A DNA stretch of 64,000 bases. Origin: Lewinellaceae bacterium (GTDB lineage: Bacteria > Bacteroidota > Bacteroidia > Chitinophagales > Saprospiraceae). The stretch spans positions 3,399 through 67,398 of the forward strand of contig JADJSY010000033.1 in assembly GCA_016711435.1 (NCBI GenBank), written 5' to 3'. Positions 46,554-56,359 of the stretch are shown here, in pieces (position 1 is the stretch's first letter; every line of letters begins with the position of its first letter). Made by a program: the position numbers and the translations under genes. The notes under the pieces are model-generated. The model had not been told where the DNA came from and did not search any database. It was given only the letters and a program-made list of their open reading frames with translations.

Positions 46554-47628
46554 CCGCAGCCGCTTCCTGTTGAATCTGAATATCGGGTAGTATCACCGTA
46601 AAATACTGCTGCGATGCGATAACTTCGATTTCCTGGTCGGTCAGCATCCGATAGCGGTCGCGGATATTTTGCAAACCTACCCCGGTAGAGTCCATCACCT
46701 GGTTTTTTTTCTGCAAATTATTGCGCACGATCAGGTGACCGTTTTCCATAAACACTTCAATTTTCAAGGGTTTATGGGTGGAAATGACATTGTGTTTGAT
46801 GGCATTTTCAAATAACATTTGCAGGGTAAGCGGCACAATTGCCGTGTTTTTCCGGTCCACACGGCTGATTTCCACCTGCAAATTATCGCCGAACCGTTCG
46901 CGCAACAGAAAAATATAGGACTTCAAAAAATCGAGTTCCGTTTGCAAGGGGATGACCTGGTCTTCCCGGCTTTCCAGCACATAGCGGTACACTTTGCTGA
47001 GTTGTTGCACAAAACGCACCGCTTTTTCAGGCGCTTCAGGGATCAGATACGTGAGCGTATTGAGGCTGTTGAACAAAAAGTGCGGATTCACCTGGTTGCG
47101 CAAACCTTCCAACTGACTCGCCAGGTGCGCGCGTTCGAGGTGCTCTTTTTCCATGGCGGTCGTTTTCCAGAGTTGAAAAAAACGGATGCTTTCATACACG
47201 GCGCCCAATGCCAGTACCATCAGGTAAGATGATCCATAGGCTGAAATCGGGCTGGGAACCAAAGATGGATCGAGTGGAATAGAAAAAACACCCGCTGCAA
47301 AAGTGACCATCGTACAAACACTTCCCGTGTAAAGAATAACCGATCCGATGATCCACTTCATCCGTTTTTTCCAATCCTTCCAGTCTGGAAATTTTCTGGA
47401 AAGATGGATAAAAATAGCCCTTACACCTTGCCAGGTGACTACCGTATGGATGAATGCAATAGGAACTTTCCCCCAGTAACTTTCGGCATCATGTATGATG
47501 TCCCTGAAAAACAACAGGGGAATCACCATAGCCACCACAGGCATTCCGATGAGCCGAAACAGGCGGTCATCAAAGCCAAGCAGTGTACAGTCCTTTTTTT
47601 TCTGATTCATGATAAAGGCAAAGTTCAC
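46528..47628 (-). CDS. LytS/YehU-type sensor histidine kinase
   Basis: About 360-366 residues. Four or five N-terminal membrane segments (FRLIGMPVVAMVIPLLFF, WIIGSVILYTGSVCTMVTFA), then a His_kinase domain with the phosphoacceptor in LRNQVNPHFLFNSLNTLTYL and an ATPase domain with MLFENAIKHNVIS and STGVGLQNIRDRY. It is partnered with the LytTR regulator downstream. Two starts are possible: GTG at 47626-47628, whose GTGA overlaps the stop of the preceding gene, or ATG at 47608-47610 (MNQKKKDCTLLGFDD). The overlap favours translational coupling from GTG. The final seven codons are hairpin J sequence, so the natural end may vary between strains. Confidence 0.92.
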   Translation of the reverse strand: MNFAFIMNQKKKDCTLLGFDDRLFRLIGMPVVAMVIPLLFFRDIIHDAESYWGKVPIAFIHTVVTWQGVRAIFIHLSRKFPDWKDWKKRMKWIIGSVILYTGSVCTMVTFAAGVFSIPLDPSLVPSPISAYGSSYLMVLALGAVYESIRFFQLWKTTAMEKEHLERAHLASQLEGLRNQVNPHFLFNSLNTLTYLIPEAPEKAVRFVQQLSKVYRYVLESREDQVIPLQTELDFLKSYIFLLRERFGDNLQVEISRVDRKNTAIVPLTLQMLFENAIKHNVISTHKPLKIEVFMENGHLIVRNNLQKKNQVMDSTGVGLQNIRDRYRMLTDQEIEVIASQQYFTVILPDIQIQQEAAAERFDGLKV

Positions 47629-48566
47629 ACTTTTTTCAATTGAAAAAACGCAATGGTATCCAATATACCTTGCTCGTAAGAGATCGGTTTGTATTGGAAA
47701 TATTGCTCGAACTTTGTCGAGTCGAACCAGTACGGGCGTTCATTCTGATACACCATTTCCACCATTTCACGCATGATCGGCACAAACAACCCGATGAGCC
47801 GAACCAGATTTTTAGAAGCAGCCTGTACGCCTTTGTAAGGCACACCCATACCTGCTGCGGCCAGTTGAATCAAATCGGTTGGTACAGGCGGCGGGTTGTA
47901 TGTCGGCAGGTGCCAGGTCTGATTGAATGACGCAGGGTCATTTGCAAGCAGTATAAGCCCTTTTGCACAGTCTAATGTATATGACATGGAGTGCGGCATG
48001 GAAGCATCGCCGAGCCACTGCGGTTTTTTACCCTCCGCGTAGTTTTTGAACACCGTCTGGTAGAACATGCTTTTTTCATCTGCCCAGGGACCGTAAAAAT
48101 CTGCCGACCGGGCGATACTGGCAGTAATTTCTCCGCGTTCCACTGCATCGAGCAGCATATTGGCAATCTGGGCGCGCACGGCTCCTTTTTTACTGCTGGG
48201 ACGAAAAGGTGTCTCTTCTGTCATCTTCCCATCGACCGGGCCGTACATATACACGTTGTCGAAGAAAATGAGCGGGACGTTTGTTTCTGAACAGGCCTTA
48301 ATGGTGTTTTGCATCACAATAGGCCATTTTTCCTGCCAGAGTTTGGCCTTGTAGTCCAGTCCGACCAGCAGGAACGCTACCCGGGAGCCACGCACGGCTT
48401 CTGTCAAATCGGCCAGGTTGAATACGTCCGTCTGACGTGATTCCGCACCGGGCATGGTCTTGCCGGACCGGGAGAGTAGCCGTACAGGCTGTTGTTGATC
48501 CAGTAATAATTGTGCGAGTGGGGCGCCGATAGCGCCGCCGGAACCGATAATGGTGTAGGGTTGCAT
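47625..48566 (-). CDS. NAD(P)-dependent epimerase/reductase
   Basis: About 313 residues from ATG 48566. An extended SDR: Rossmann motif IIGSGGAIGAPLAQLLLDQQ at the N terminus, a FFDNVYMYGPVDGKM segment with the active-site Tyr region, and IARSADFYGPWADEKSMF. Resembles nucleotide-sugar or atypical epimerases, but no diagnostic substrate motif is seen. It sits between the TonB receptor (10-base gap) and the histidine kinase (overlap), so it belongs to this operon; its role in a sensing/uptake operon is unclear. Confidence 0.8.
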   Translation of the reverse strand: MQPYTIIGSGGAIGAPLAQLLLDQQQPVRLLSRSGKTMPGAESRQTDVFNLADLTEAVRGSRVAFLLVGLDYKAKLWQEKWPIVMQNTIKACSETNVPLIFFDNVYMYGPVDGKMTEETPFRPSSKKGAVRAQIANMLLDAVERGEITASIARSADFYGPWADEKSMFYQTVFKNYAEGKKPQWLGDASMPHSMSYTLDCAKGLILLANDPASFNQTWHLPTYNPPPVPTDLIQLAAAGMGVPYKGVQAASKNLVRLIGLFVPIMREMVEMVYQNERPYWFDSTKFEQYFQYKPISYEQGILDTIAFFQLKKV

Positions 48567-48576
48567 TTTTTGATTT

Positions 48577-50998
48577 TTAAAATTCAACACGGTACAGTAC
48601 ATCCGGGAAAAACCCGATCTGGTTCACGCGGCCCACATTGCCTTTGACTTCATTGTACTGCATGGCGAATATATTCTCGTTGTTGGTAACGTTCTGAAAA
48701 TCCAGGAAAAAAGTTTGCGACAATTTGCGTTTGGCGCTGTTCAACCGGATACCTAATTTCACGTCCCAGCGGAAATAATCGTCGAGGTTTTCGCTGAAAG
48801 CCAGGTCATCATACAGGATTTCGCGGCCGGCGGCCCGGCTGGCTTCGAGGTTTACCGGCGTGTAAGGGCGGCCTCCCGCAAAAGTTACTTTCGAGTCGAG
48901 GGTCAGGAAGCGGCGGCCCGTGCTGCCGAGCTGGAATTCTTTACCTGCCAGCGCATTGGCGACATAACGCCCGTTAAAAGCCGTGCTGCGTTCGACGCCG
49001 TCCGAACCTTTGTATTTAGAGTCGAACAGGCTCACCGTAACCATGGCGTAGTAGCCGTGGGAAAAGAACTTCTCCGCCGTCAGTTCCAGACCGATATTGG
49101 TACCCGTGCCTTCATTGACCAGCAAACCTTTTTCAGGAAAAACAAAATCGGCGCCTGCATTCAGGATGGAAAAACTGGAGGTTGTTTTGTCCACCGGCAC
49201 ATTGCTCAGCCATTGGTAGTAGGCTTCGGCTTTGAAATGCCAGTTGGCGGCAGGTTTGAAATCATAGCCCAGCACGAGGTGTTGGTTGCGGGTAAAGCCG
49301 AGGTTTTCGTTGTTGTTCAGGTAAGAACCGTCGGGTTGGCGTTCGCGGAAGAAAAAGACCGGCAGCGGCTGTGTCTGGTGGTGGATACCGTAACCGAGGT
49401 TAAACGACTGTTTAGGTGTAAATTTCCAGTTCAGTGCGGCGCGGGGTTCCAGAACAAAATCTTCTGTTTTGTCAAAATACTGGCTGTGCAGCCCTGCATT
49501 CAGGGTCAGTTTTTCCGTCAGGCGGTACTGGGTCTGGGCATACGCTTCCAACAGGTTGAATGCGCCGTTGAAATCGCGTTGCGTCACCCAGTCCGGTCGG
49601 CCGTCGCCGTCGTAGTCTGCCTGGTTTTCGCGGGTATTGATATACGTGTCGATGTGCTGGTTTTGCAGCAAAAATCCGGTGCGCAGCGTCAGGCGCTTGT
49701 TGATTTTATTGTTGTAAAACGAGGACAGGCGATAGGTTGTCAGGCCGTCGTTCACGTCGTTAAGCTGGAATGGTTGGCCGTTGTTTTCATCCAATCGCAG
49801 GTCTTCGCTGGTGTAGGTATTGCCGGTATAGGAAGCGCTCAGCACTGTGCGGATATAAGAACGGTCGTTGAGCAGAACGCTGTGTTTCAGACCCAGCACC
49901 CCGAATTTCGAGATATTGTAAGCATTCTGGTTGGGATTGGCAAACAGGTCGGTTGTGTCGATCTCGGCGCCCAGAAAGTCGATGGCGCTCCAGCCTCCGA
50001 TACCGAATACGGAAAACTTGCCCGCTTTCGTGTTGCCCAGGTCTGCATTGAACGACAAGTCTTTGTAACGCGGCGTGGCGGCAGTGCCCACATTGAGACC
50101 GGCAGCGGAGGCGAGTTCCACAAACGAATGGCGGTAAGCCACTACGAACGAACCGTTGTTCTTTTTATTCAGCGGCCCTTCTGCCAGCGCTTCCATACCT
50201 GAGAATGCGCCCAACTGGCCCATAAATTCAAATCGTTCCTTGTTGCCGTTTCTCAAATTGATGTCAAATACACCCGCTGTGGCATTGCCGTATTCGGCCG
50301 GGAAAGCGCCGGTGAGAAAGTCGGAATTGGCAATCATGTTGGGATTGAGGGCAGAAACCGGGTCCGCCGGTGGTGCCGAGTGTGGAGAAGTGGTTGGGGT
50401 TGGGCATCGGGATGCCTTCCAGGCGCCAGAGCACGCCGGTGGGTGAATTGCCCCGAATAATGATGTCGTTGCGGGCGTCGTTGTTGGCTGCCACGCCGGC
50501 GAAATTGGCGACTAATTTAGCCACGTCGTTGCGCCCGCCGGAATAGCGCATCACTTCTTCGGTATTGAATTGTCGCGCCGAAATCGTGGCTAATTCATTC
50601 ATGGGCCGGTCTTTGTCCACATTAGCAGTGATGGTAATTTCATTCAGCATTGAAAAAGATTCCTGCAGGTGAATGTTGAGCAGGACTTCTTTTCCGGCGG
50701 TGACCAACAGATTGCTCACCGTTTGCGGTTCGTAGCCGAGATAGGTGACGCGCAATGCCTGCCGCCCAACCGGGATGTTTTTTAAGGTAAATGCGCCGTC
50801 GACATCGGTAGTGGCCCCGATGGTTTGTGGCGCCACGCCTGCTGAAATATCTGATGCAATCAGTTGAACCGTTGCGCCGATGAGTGGCGTTTCAGACTGC
50901 TGGTCGTACACGGTACCACGCAGGGTTTGTGTTTGTGCAAAGAGGAAAAGTGGAAGAAAAAAGGCGGGGAGTACACTCCAGATTGTCTTGGTATTCAT
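48577..50998 (-). CDS. TonB-dependent outer-membrane receptor (one-base frameshift)
   Basis: About 806 residues in two frames. The first, from ATG 50998, has a signal peptide (MNTKTIWSVLPAFFLPLFLF), a carboxypeptidase-regulatory-like domain (RGTVYDQQSETPLIGATVQL) and a plug with DIIIRGNSPTGVLWRLEGIP. Around 50360-50362 an extra C switches the frame; dropping it gives LGTTGGPVSALNPNMIANSD and the plug/barrel region (FPAEYGNATAGVFDINLR), finishing with the barrel strand VNQIGFFPDVLYRVEF, which has the terminal aromatic expected. There is no SusD gene beside it, so it is not a typical glycan locus. Substrate unknown. Operonic with the epimerase, kinase and regulator, which may control it. Confidence 0.9.
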
Positions 50999-51087
50999 TG
51001 TCTGTTCGTTTTTAAAGATTTTTTCGTTGACTGACAGGACAAAAGTGGGGGCTCAGGACAAGCGGAGAAAGCAAAAACCGGTGAACG

Positions 51088-51131
51088 GTAGAAAGTGAGT
51101 TGTGAGTTGTGAGTGGTGAGACGTGAGTGGC
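51088..51131. repeat. Single-arm GTGAGTTGTGAG word tract
   Basis: AGTGAGTTGTGAGTTGTGAG followed by TGGTGAGACGTGAGTGG, one arm only, between the divergent TonB receptor and thioredoxin-like genes. Related to hairpins E and P. Confidence 0.7.
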
Positions 51132-51245
51132 AAACACATGGGAATCTGTTTCATTCGTCGAATTACAAGCCTTTTGCGGGTAGAACTTTGCGGTTTTAAC
51201 TCAATTTTGTACAACAACCCTTGTCTTTATCGTGTTTTCCGACTT

Positions 51246-51725
51246 ATGAAGCAACGCTCTCTTGTATTTTTATTCCTGATAAACGCCCTCGTACTTCCGG
51301 CGCAGGACATTCCATTTATCAAATCCGGCCAGATCGAACAATGGAAACAGGCCGACACCGATACCGTGTGGGTGCTGAATTTTTGGGCAACCTGGTGCGC
51401 ACCCTGTGTGGCAGAATTACCTTCTTTTGAAAAATTACATGCCAACTATGCGGATCAGAAAGTGAAGGTGGTCCTCATCAGTACCGATTTCAAAAGAGAG
51501 GTGGAAACGCGGGTCAAATCTTTTGTGAAAAAGAAAAAACTCAAAAGCCAGGTGGTCTTTATGGATGAATCGAATCCCAACAACTGGATCGACCTCGTCA
51601 GCCCCGAGTGGTCGGGCGCTATCCCGGCAACGCTCATCATTTCAAAAAGAAAAAATCAATACCTGTTTTTTGAGAAACAGCTCAGTTATGAAGAACTGGA
51701 AACGGCCTTACGATCGGTTTTATAG
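51246..51725 (+). CDS. TlpA-like thioredoxin-fold protein
   Basis: 159 residues from ATG 51246 (MKQRSLVFLFLINALVLPAQ signal peptide). VWVLNFWATWCAPCVAELPS carries the WCAPC redox active site of TlpA/ResA proteins, and SGAIPATLII holds the cis-proline. Extracytoplasmic thiol-disulfide exchange is expected, for instance in cytochrome c maturation. The in-frame sequence upstream of 51246 is not needed. The stop is followed within a base by hairpin K; another thioredoxin-family gene lies beyond it. Confidence 0.9.
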   Translation: MKQRSLVFLFLINALVLPAQDIPFIKSGQIEQWKQADTDTVWVLNFWATWCAPCVAELPSFEKLHANYADQKVKVVLISTDFKREVETRVKSFVKKKKLKSQVVFMDESNPNNWIDLVSPEWSGAIPATLIISKRKNQYLFFEKQLSYEELETALRSVL

Positions 51726-51832
51726 GTTGATGAGGGTTGAGAATGTTGAGGGCTGAGGGTGGTAACTCGAAAAAGTAAAATCGCTTCTTTTTCGAGCCGC
51801 AACATTCTCAACCCTCAACAACCCCTCAACCT
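51724..51832. repeat. Intergenic word-hairpin K (GTTGAGAATGTTGAGGG words)
   Basis: Arms about 51725-51775 and 51787-51831, 11-base loop. Words GGTTGA, GGGTTGAGAATGTTGAGG; left apex GGTGGTAACTC is paired instead with a CGAAAAAG / CTTTTTCG extension. Starts inside the TlpA-like stop codon. Confidence 0.88.
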
Positions 51833-51874
51833 TTTTCATTCACCCATTCATTTTATCACAAACTTTTAAGCATC

Positions 51875-52498
51875 ATGAAAAAAATACTTGCACTTTTTAC
51901 CCTGGCAGCGGCGCTGACGGCAATTTCATTTACCCTTGAAAACCCCGGCGTTGGATACGTGGTGGGCGATACTGCCCGTGATTTCAGTCTGCAAAATGTG
52001 GATGGAAAAAAGGTTGCGCTGGCCGATATGAAAGACGCCAAAGGGTATATCGTCGTATTTACCTGCAACCACTGCCCCTATGCGATCGCTTATGAAGATC
52101 GTATTATCGAACTGCATAAAAAATATGCGCCCTTGGGTTATCCGGTAGTAGCGATCAATCCGAACGATAAAGACGTACAGCCTGCCGACAGTTTTGAAAA
52201 CATGAAAAAGCGCGTGAAAGAGAAAAATATTCCTTACGCTTATCTCTATGACCAAACGCAGGAAATAGCAAAAACATACGGCGCTACCCGTACCCCGCAT
52301 GTGTATCTGCTTGATAAAGACCGCGTGGTGCGCTACATCGGCGCCATCGACGACAACTCGGAAGACGCTTCCGCTGTAAAAGAAAAGTACGTGGAAAATG
52401 CCCTTGAAGCCTTGCGCGCCGGCCAGGATGTGGCGGTCAAACAAACCAAGGCAATTGGTTGCGGCATCAAGTGGAGCCGCGCCAAAACCGAAAAATGA
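51875..52498 (+). CDS. Exported AhpC/TSA-type redoxin
   Basis: 207 residues: signal peptide (MKKILALFTLAAALTAISFT), then VGDTARDFSLQNVDGKKVALAD and the active-site region VVFTCNHCPYAIAYEDRI with CNHC. The CNHCPYA variant is typical of the thioredoxin-family subgroup with a C-terminal cysteine (AIGCGIKWSRAK), also present here. Likely a periplasmic redoxin or thiol peroxidase-like protein; no peroxidatic Thr/Arg set could be confirmed. Followed by a strong terminator at 52548-52598. Confidence 0.88.
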   Translation: MKKILALFTLAAALTAISFTLENPGVGYVVGDTARDFSLQNVDGKKVALADMKDAKGYIVVFTCNHCPYAIAYEDRIIELHKKYAPLGYPVVAINPNDKDVQPADSFENMKKRVKEKNIPYAYLYDQTQEIAKTYGATRTPHVYLLDKDRVVRYIGAIDDNSEDASAVKEKYVENALEALRAGQDVAVKQTKAIGCGIKWSRAKTEK

Positions 52499-52547
52499 TC
52501 TGGCAGGTATAGCGTACTATTTTTGAAGAAACGCTGACAGAGAACAA

Positions 52548-52598
52548 TTAAAAAAGGTGCTAAAAAATTGATTGTCAATTTTTTAACACCTTTTTTAA
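52548..52598 (+). terminator. Strong intrinsic terminator after the redoxin gene
   Basis: 24-bp stem with one mismatch: TTAAAAAAGGTGCTAAAA (from 52548) pairs with its complement to 52598, 3-base loop, ending in T6. Confidence 0.9.
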
Positions 52599-52610
52599 TG
52601 TGGGGTCTCA

Positions 52611-52715
52611 GAGGGTTGAGAATGTTGATAGTTGAGAATGTTGAGGGTGGTAACTCAAGCCATGAGGTTACCACCCTCAACCCTCAACTATCAACATTCT
52701 CAACCCTATCAACCT
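52611..52715. repeat. Intergenic word-hairpin L (GTTGAGAATGTTGA words)
   Basis: Arms 52611-52656 and 52666-52715. Words as in hairpin K; apex GGTGGTAACTC ... GAGGTTACCACC, identical in design to hairpins A, H, I and J. The right arm ends 3 bases from the rhlE stop. Confidence 0.9.
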
Positions 52716-52718
52716 TCC

Positions 52719-54395
52719 CTACCACTTCTTCTTCCGGTCTCCACCAAACGGCGGGCGGCTGTCTTTGTTGCCGCCATTCCGGTTGCGGTCATCGCGTTCG
52801 CGCGACTGACTTTTCGGACGGTCCTGCTTTTCGATAGAAGATACTTCCAGAATAGAAGAAAATCTGCCACCCCGGTTAGCGGGCGGAGCAGGTGTTTCCT
52901 GATTGTTATTTCTGGCAGGTCTTTGATCCGGCTGATAAGGCCGTTCGGAGCGCTCGCGGCGTTCCGGACGCTGGCCCGGGCGGTTGTTGCGATCGCGTTC
53001 ACGGTTGGAAGCGCCGGAAGCATTGTTTCTATCCTGACCGGCAGGTCTTTCAGCCGGGCGATCCCTTCCGTCCGTATTGGCAACGGGCCTGGGCCTTTGC
53101 GGTTTGTGATGTGGCGAAGGTTTTTGTGTATCGGGGCGGCGTTCCGGCATCGGAATGACGTCCGGGCGTTGAACCGGCGCAGCCTTTTGCACGGGTGGCG
53201 CCGGTCTGGGCGCTACCTTTTCTTTTCCACGGGCTACCGGAAGCCCCGGCGCTACCAGGTTGGCGGCGTACGGATGTTCTTCCTCGATCGGGATCAATTG
53301 GCCGGTGAGTTTCTGTATATCTTTCAGGTATGGAATTTCTTCCGATTCGCAGAATGACAGGGCAATACCGCTGGCGCCCGCCCGGCCTGTCCGGCCAATG
53401 CGGTGGACATATGTTTCAGGAATATTTGGCAGTTCATAGTTGATCACGTGCGACAATTCCTCGATGTCGATACCGCGGGCGGCAATATCAGTGGCAACAA
53501 GCACGCGTATTTTACCTTTTTTGAAATTTTCAAGCGCAGCCTGACGGGCATTTTGCGACTTGTTGCCATGAATGGCTTCGGCTTTTGTCCCCGATTTGAC
53601 GAGGTCGCCGACCACCTTATTCGCGCCGTGTTTGGTGCGGGTGAAAACCAGTACCGAGCGCACATCGCTATTGGTCAGCAAATGCTGCAACAGGTGCTTT
53701 TTGTTGGCTTTGTCCACAAAATAAAGCGCCTGAGCAACTTTTTCTGCGGTGGAAGAAACAGGAGTCACTTCTACGCGCAGCGGATCAGTCAGGATGGAAT
53801 TGGCTAAGTTGGAAATTTCAGGCGGCATGGTGGCCGAGAAAAACAGCGTTTGGCGCTGGGATGGCAACTTGGCGATCACTTTTTTCACGTCGTGGATAAA
53901 GCCCATGTCCAACATGCGGTCTGCTTCGTCGAGCACAAAAATTTCGATGTCGCGCAGCGAAATATAGCCCTGGTTCATCAGGTCGAGCAATCGGCCGGGT
54001 GTGGCTACCAGGATATCGCAACCGCGTTTCAGCGATTCGGTCTGGGAAAACTGTGACACACCGCCAAAAACTACAAGGTGGCGAAAGTTGGTATGCCGGC
54101 CATAAGCCGCTATACTTTCATCGATCTGGATGGCCAGTTCGCGGGTAGGCGTCAGGATCAGACAGCGGATCGCTTTGGAACCCGGTTTTGCGGGCTGCTT
54201 CGTGTGCAGCAATTGCAGGATGGGCAATGCGAAAGCCGCCGTTTTACCGGTGCCTGTTTGTGCGCAACCCAACAGGTCGCGGCGTTGTAAAATAATTGGA
54301 ATGGATTGCTCCTGAATGGGTGTAGGGTGCTCATAGCCCTCGGTCGAAAGCGCGCGGAGAAGCGGCTCGATGAGCGATAAATCTTTAAATAACAT
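52719..54395 (-). CDS. rhlE: DEAD-box RNA helicase, RhlE group
   Basis: 558 residues from ATG 54395 (MLFKDLSLIEPLLRAL); the longer frame reads into leader sequence. Helicase core (about 1-380) has the Q motif GYEHPTPIQEQSIP, Walker A AQTGTGKTAAF, PTRELAIQ, DEADRMLDMGF, SAT, and motif VI HRIGRTGRAG. The C-terminal 170 residues are low-complexity, rich in Arg, Pro, Gly and Asn (RERDRNNRPGQRPERRERSE), like the RNA-binding tails of cold-induced Bacteroidota helicases. It unwinds structured RNA in ribosome assembly or decay. Hairpin L lies immediately after the stop. Confidence 0.93.
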   Translation of the reverse strand: MLFKDLSLIEPLLRALSTEGYEHPTPIQEQSIPIILQRRDLLGCAQTGTGKTAAFALPILQLLHTKQPAKPGSKAIRCLILTPTRELAIQIDESIAAYGRHTNFRHLVVFGGVSQFSQTESLKRGCDILVATPGRLLDLMNQGYISLRDIEIFVLDEADRMLDMGFIHDVKKVIAKLPSQRQTLFFSATMPPEISNLANSILTDPLRVEVTPVSSTAEKVAQALYFVDKANKKHLLQHLLTNSDVRSVLVFTRTKHGANKVVGDLVKSGTKAEAIHGNKSQNARQAALENFKKGKIRVLVATDIAARGIDIEELSHVINYELPNIPETYVHRIGRTGRAGASGIALSFCESEEIPYLKDIQKLTGQLIPIEEEHPYAANLVAPGLPVARGKEKVAPRPAPPVQKAAPVQRPDVIPMPERRPDTQKPSPHHKPQRPRPVANTDGRDRPAERPAGQDRNNASGASNRERDRNNRPGQRPERRERSERPYQPDQRPARNNNQETPAPPANRGGRFSSILEVSSIEKQDRPKSQSRERDDRNRNGGNKDSRPPFGGDRKKKW

Positions 54396-54449
54396 TAACT
54401 TAGATGTTACCGGAATCGTACGCGGCGGGCCCAAAAAATGGCCCTTCAT

Positions 54450-54704
54450 GGGGTAAAGTCGTGCGCAACAAACGAAATCACAATTGACAGAATAATATCT
54501 ATTTTATCAATCGCTTACCTGTTTCAGGCTCTTTCGCGGCGTTTTTCTATTGAAAAAAGACTTATTGTCCAGGCGGACAAACACCGGATATGGGTGAATT
54601 TTGTGCAAAGGTAGAAGGGATTTTTTGAAAAACCTATTTTTTAAAAAATGCAACAGCATTTATAGGGATGAGGAATGAGGGATGAGGAATGGCCGAGCGT
54701 GACT
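54450..54704. other. Leader region of rhlE and duplicated half-arm of hairpin M
   Basis: 54450-54660 has no recognisable feature. 54664-54704 repeats the left arm words of hairpin M (GGGATGAGGAATGAGG, then GGCCGAGCGTGAC), as in the duplicated left arms of hairpins C and D. Confidence 0.5.
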
Positions 54705-54795
54705 ACCAGGGATGAGGAATGAGGAATGAGGAATGCCGAGCGTGATGTCGGACATCACGCTCGGCATTCCTCATTCCTCATTCCTCATCCCTGGT
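54705..54795. repeat. 91-bp perfect palindrome M (GGAATGAGGAATGAGG words)
   Basis: Left 54705-54749, centre G 54750, right 54751-54795, complementary at all 45 positions. It encodes the last residues (Ser-Tyr-Gln-Gly) and stop of trpCF. Confidence 0.97.
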
Positions 54796-56211
54796 AACTC
54801 ATCCCTGTGACAATCTCTTCAATCACCGCCGCATCCACCTTGCCTTCCACTTCGATCCCCGAAGCCACATCCACCCCGATACAGTTTTTGTATTGCAGCA
54901 CGCGCTCCAGGTTGCCCGCGTGAATACCGCCCGCCAGCAAAAAAGGGTAGGGGAAATCTGCGGGAATACCGGCTTCGATCAATTGTCCGCTGCCCGGCGC
55001 AGCGCCGTCGAGGATAAAACAATCTACATCCGGGGCAAAATGCTCCACCATATCCAGGTCTTCCTTCGTTCGCACCGCTACCGCCAGCAACACCCGTTGG
55101 CGGAGGCTGCGGACAAACGCCGGGCTTGTGTCATTGGCGTATAATTGTACTGTCTGGAAAGGATAGGCGTCCAGGATGTCCCGGATTTCCGATTCCGTAT
55201 TTTTATAAAAAACAGCCACCCAATGCGGCTCAAAAACCTGGGTTTGCTTCAGTTTTTCCAGCAAAGCATGTTCCGCGCGGCGTTTGCTGAGGGGAGAAAA
55301 ATTGATGCCGATAAAATCCGGGGAGTTTAAACCCAGCATTTCAGGCGTGCGAATGCCGCAGGCTTTGAACAATAACTTTCCTTCGGCGCGAAAAAAGCCG
55401 GAAAACGTTTCAGTAGCCGCGTCTTGTAGCGGACCGCTGCGGCGCATCAGTCCGGTGCCGATCAGGAACCCGTCGGCCTGTTGCACCATTTGAAAATCAA
55501 CCGCATCGCGGACGCCCGACTCCGAAATGATAAAGCGCTGCGCTCCATTTCTGCGCAGCACATTCACCCGGTTCAGCGCGGTGCGGAACGTTTTCAGGTC
55601 GCGGTTGTTGATGCCCAAAACCGGAAAATCGAGGTGCTGAATTTTGTCTAATTCTTCCTGGTCGTGCACTTCCACCAATACGCCCATGCCCAACGATTCG
55701 GCTGTTTGCTTCAAAAAATCGAGCTCGGTGCTTCCAGGATGGCGGCAATGAGCAGAATCATGTCCGCCCCGTGTAGCCGGGCTAAGTAAATCTGAATGGG
55801 ATCGAGGATAAAATCTTTTTGCAACAACAAAGGCCGGCGCTCCGGGTCGTGTTGGCGCAGCGTTTCGGCGGCCAGTAGCAGATCATCATAGGAACCGCCA
55901 AAAAAGCCGGTGTCCGTCAATACGGAAATGGCGCCTGCACCGGAACGGGTGTAGGCGTTCAACTGCGCAGGCAAATCTGCATGTTGGTTGATCCAGCCCT
56001 CGGATGGGCTTTTTCGTTTGAATTCTGTGATGAAAAACGGCTGCCCTGCCTTGCGCGCTTTTGCCAATGCCTGGTAAAAAAGGGGCGTCCTGTTTGGGGT
56101 ATTCGCCGACTGTTCCAGGCACTTGTCCCGGAGCGCCTGCAACTCGTGTTGTTCGTATAACGCAGCGATTTCCAGTTTTTTAGCGTCGACTATTTTTGAT
56201 AAAATGTTCAT
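54785..56211 (-). CDS. trpCF: TrpC-TrpF fusion: indole-3-glycerol phosphate synthase and phosphoribosylanthranilate isomerase (one-base frameshift)
   Basis: From ATG 56211 (MNILSKIVDAKKLEIAAL). TrpC half: ITEFKRKSPSEGWIN, then ADMILLIAAILEAP. A missing G at about 55727 shifts the frame; restored, it reads APELDFLKQTAESLGMGVLV, then GINNRDLKTF and the SESGV phosphate site. TrpF half: KACGIRTPEMLGLNSPDFIG (catalytic Cys), a variant VQLYAND where VQLHG is usual, LDGAAPGSGQ (catalytic Asp) and VDVASGIEVEGKVD. The two steps are adjacent in tryptophan synthesis (PRA to CdRP to indoleglycerol-P). Fusion is common in enterobacteria but unusual to see here. The end and stop derive from palindrome M. 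Confidence 0.93.
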
Positions 56212-56241
56212 TTTCAAGATGCTAAGGCGTTTTGGTAATGG

Positions 56242-56355
56242 CAAGTGATGAGGTGTCATCTGCGAGGCACGAGCAGGTGACATCTCATCGCGCGGAAGGG
56301 GCATCGTTCCGAGATGTCACCTGCTCGTGCCTCGCAGATGACACCTCGTCACTTG
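56242..56355. repeat. Palindrome T inside the trp operon (45-bp arms)
   Basis: Arms 56242-56286 and 56311-56355, one mismatch, 24-base loop. It lies between the trpGD stop (56360) and trpCF start (56211), where it would be transcribed. Confidence 0.95.
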
Positions 56356-56359
56356 AACC

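Noticed and set aside
48577..50998. A SusC/SusD polysaccharide utilisation locus
   Set aside because: No SusD-like lipoprotein or glycoside hydrolase lies beside the receptor.
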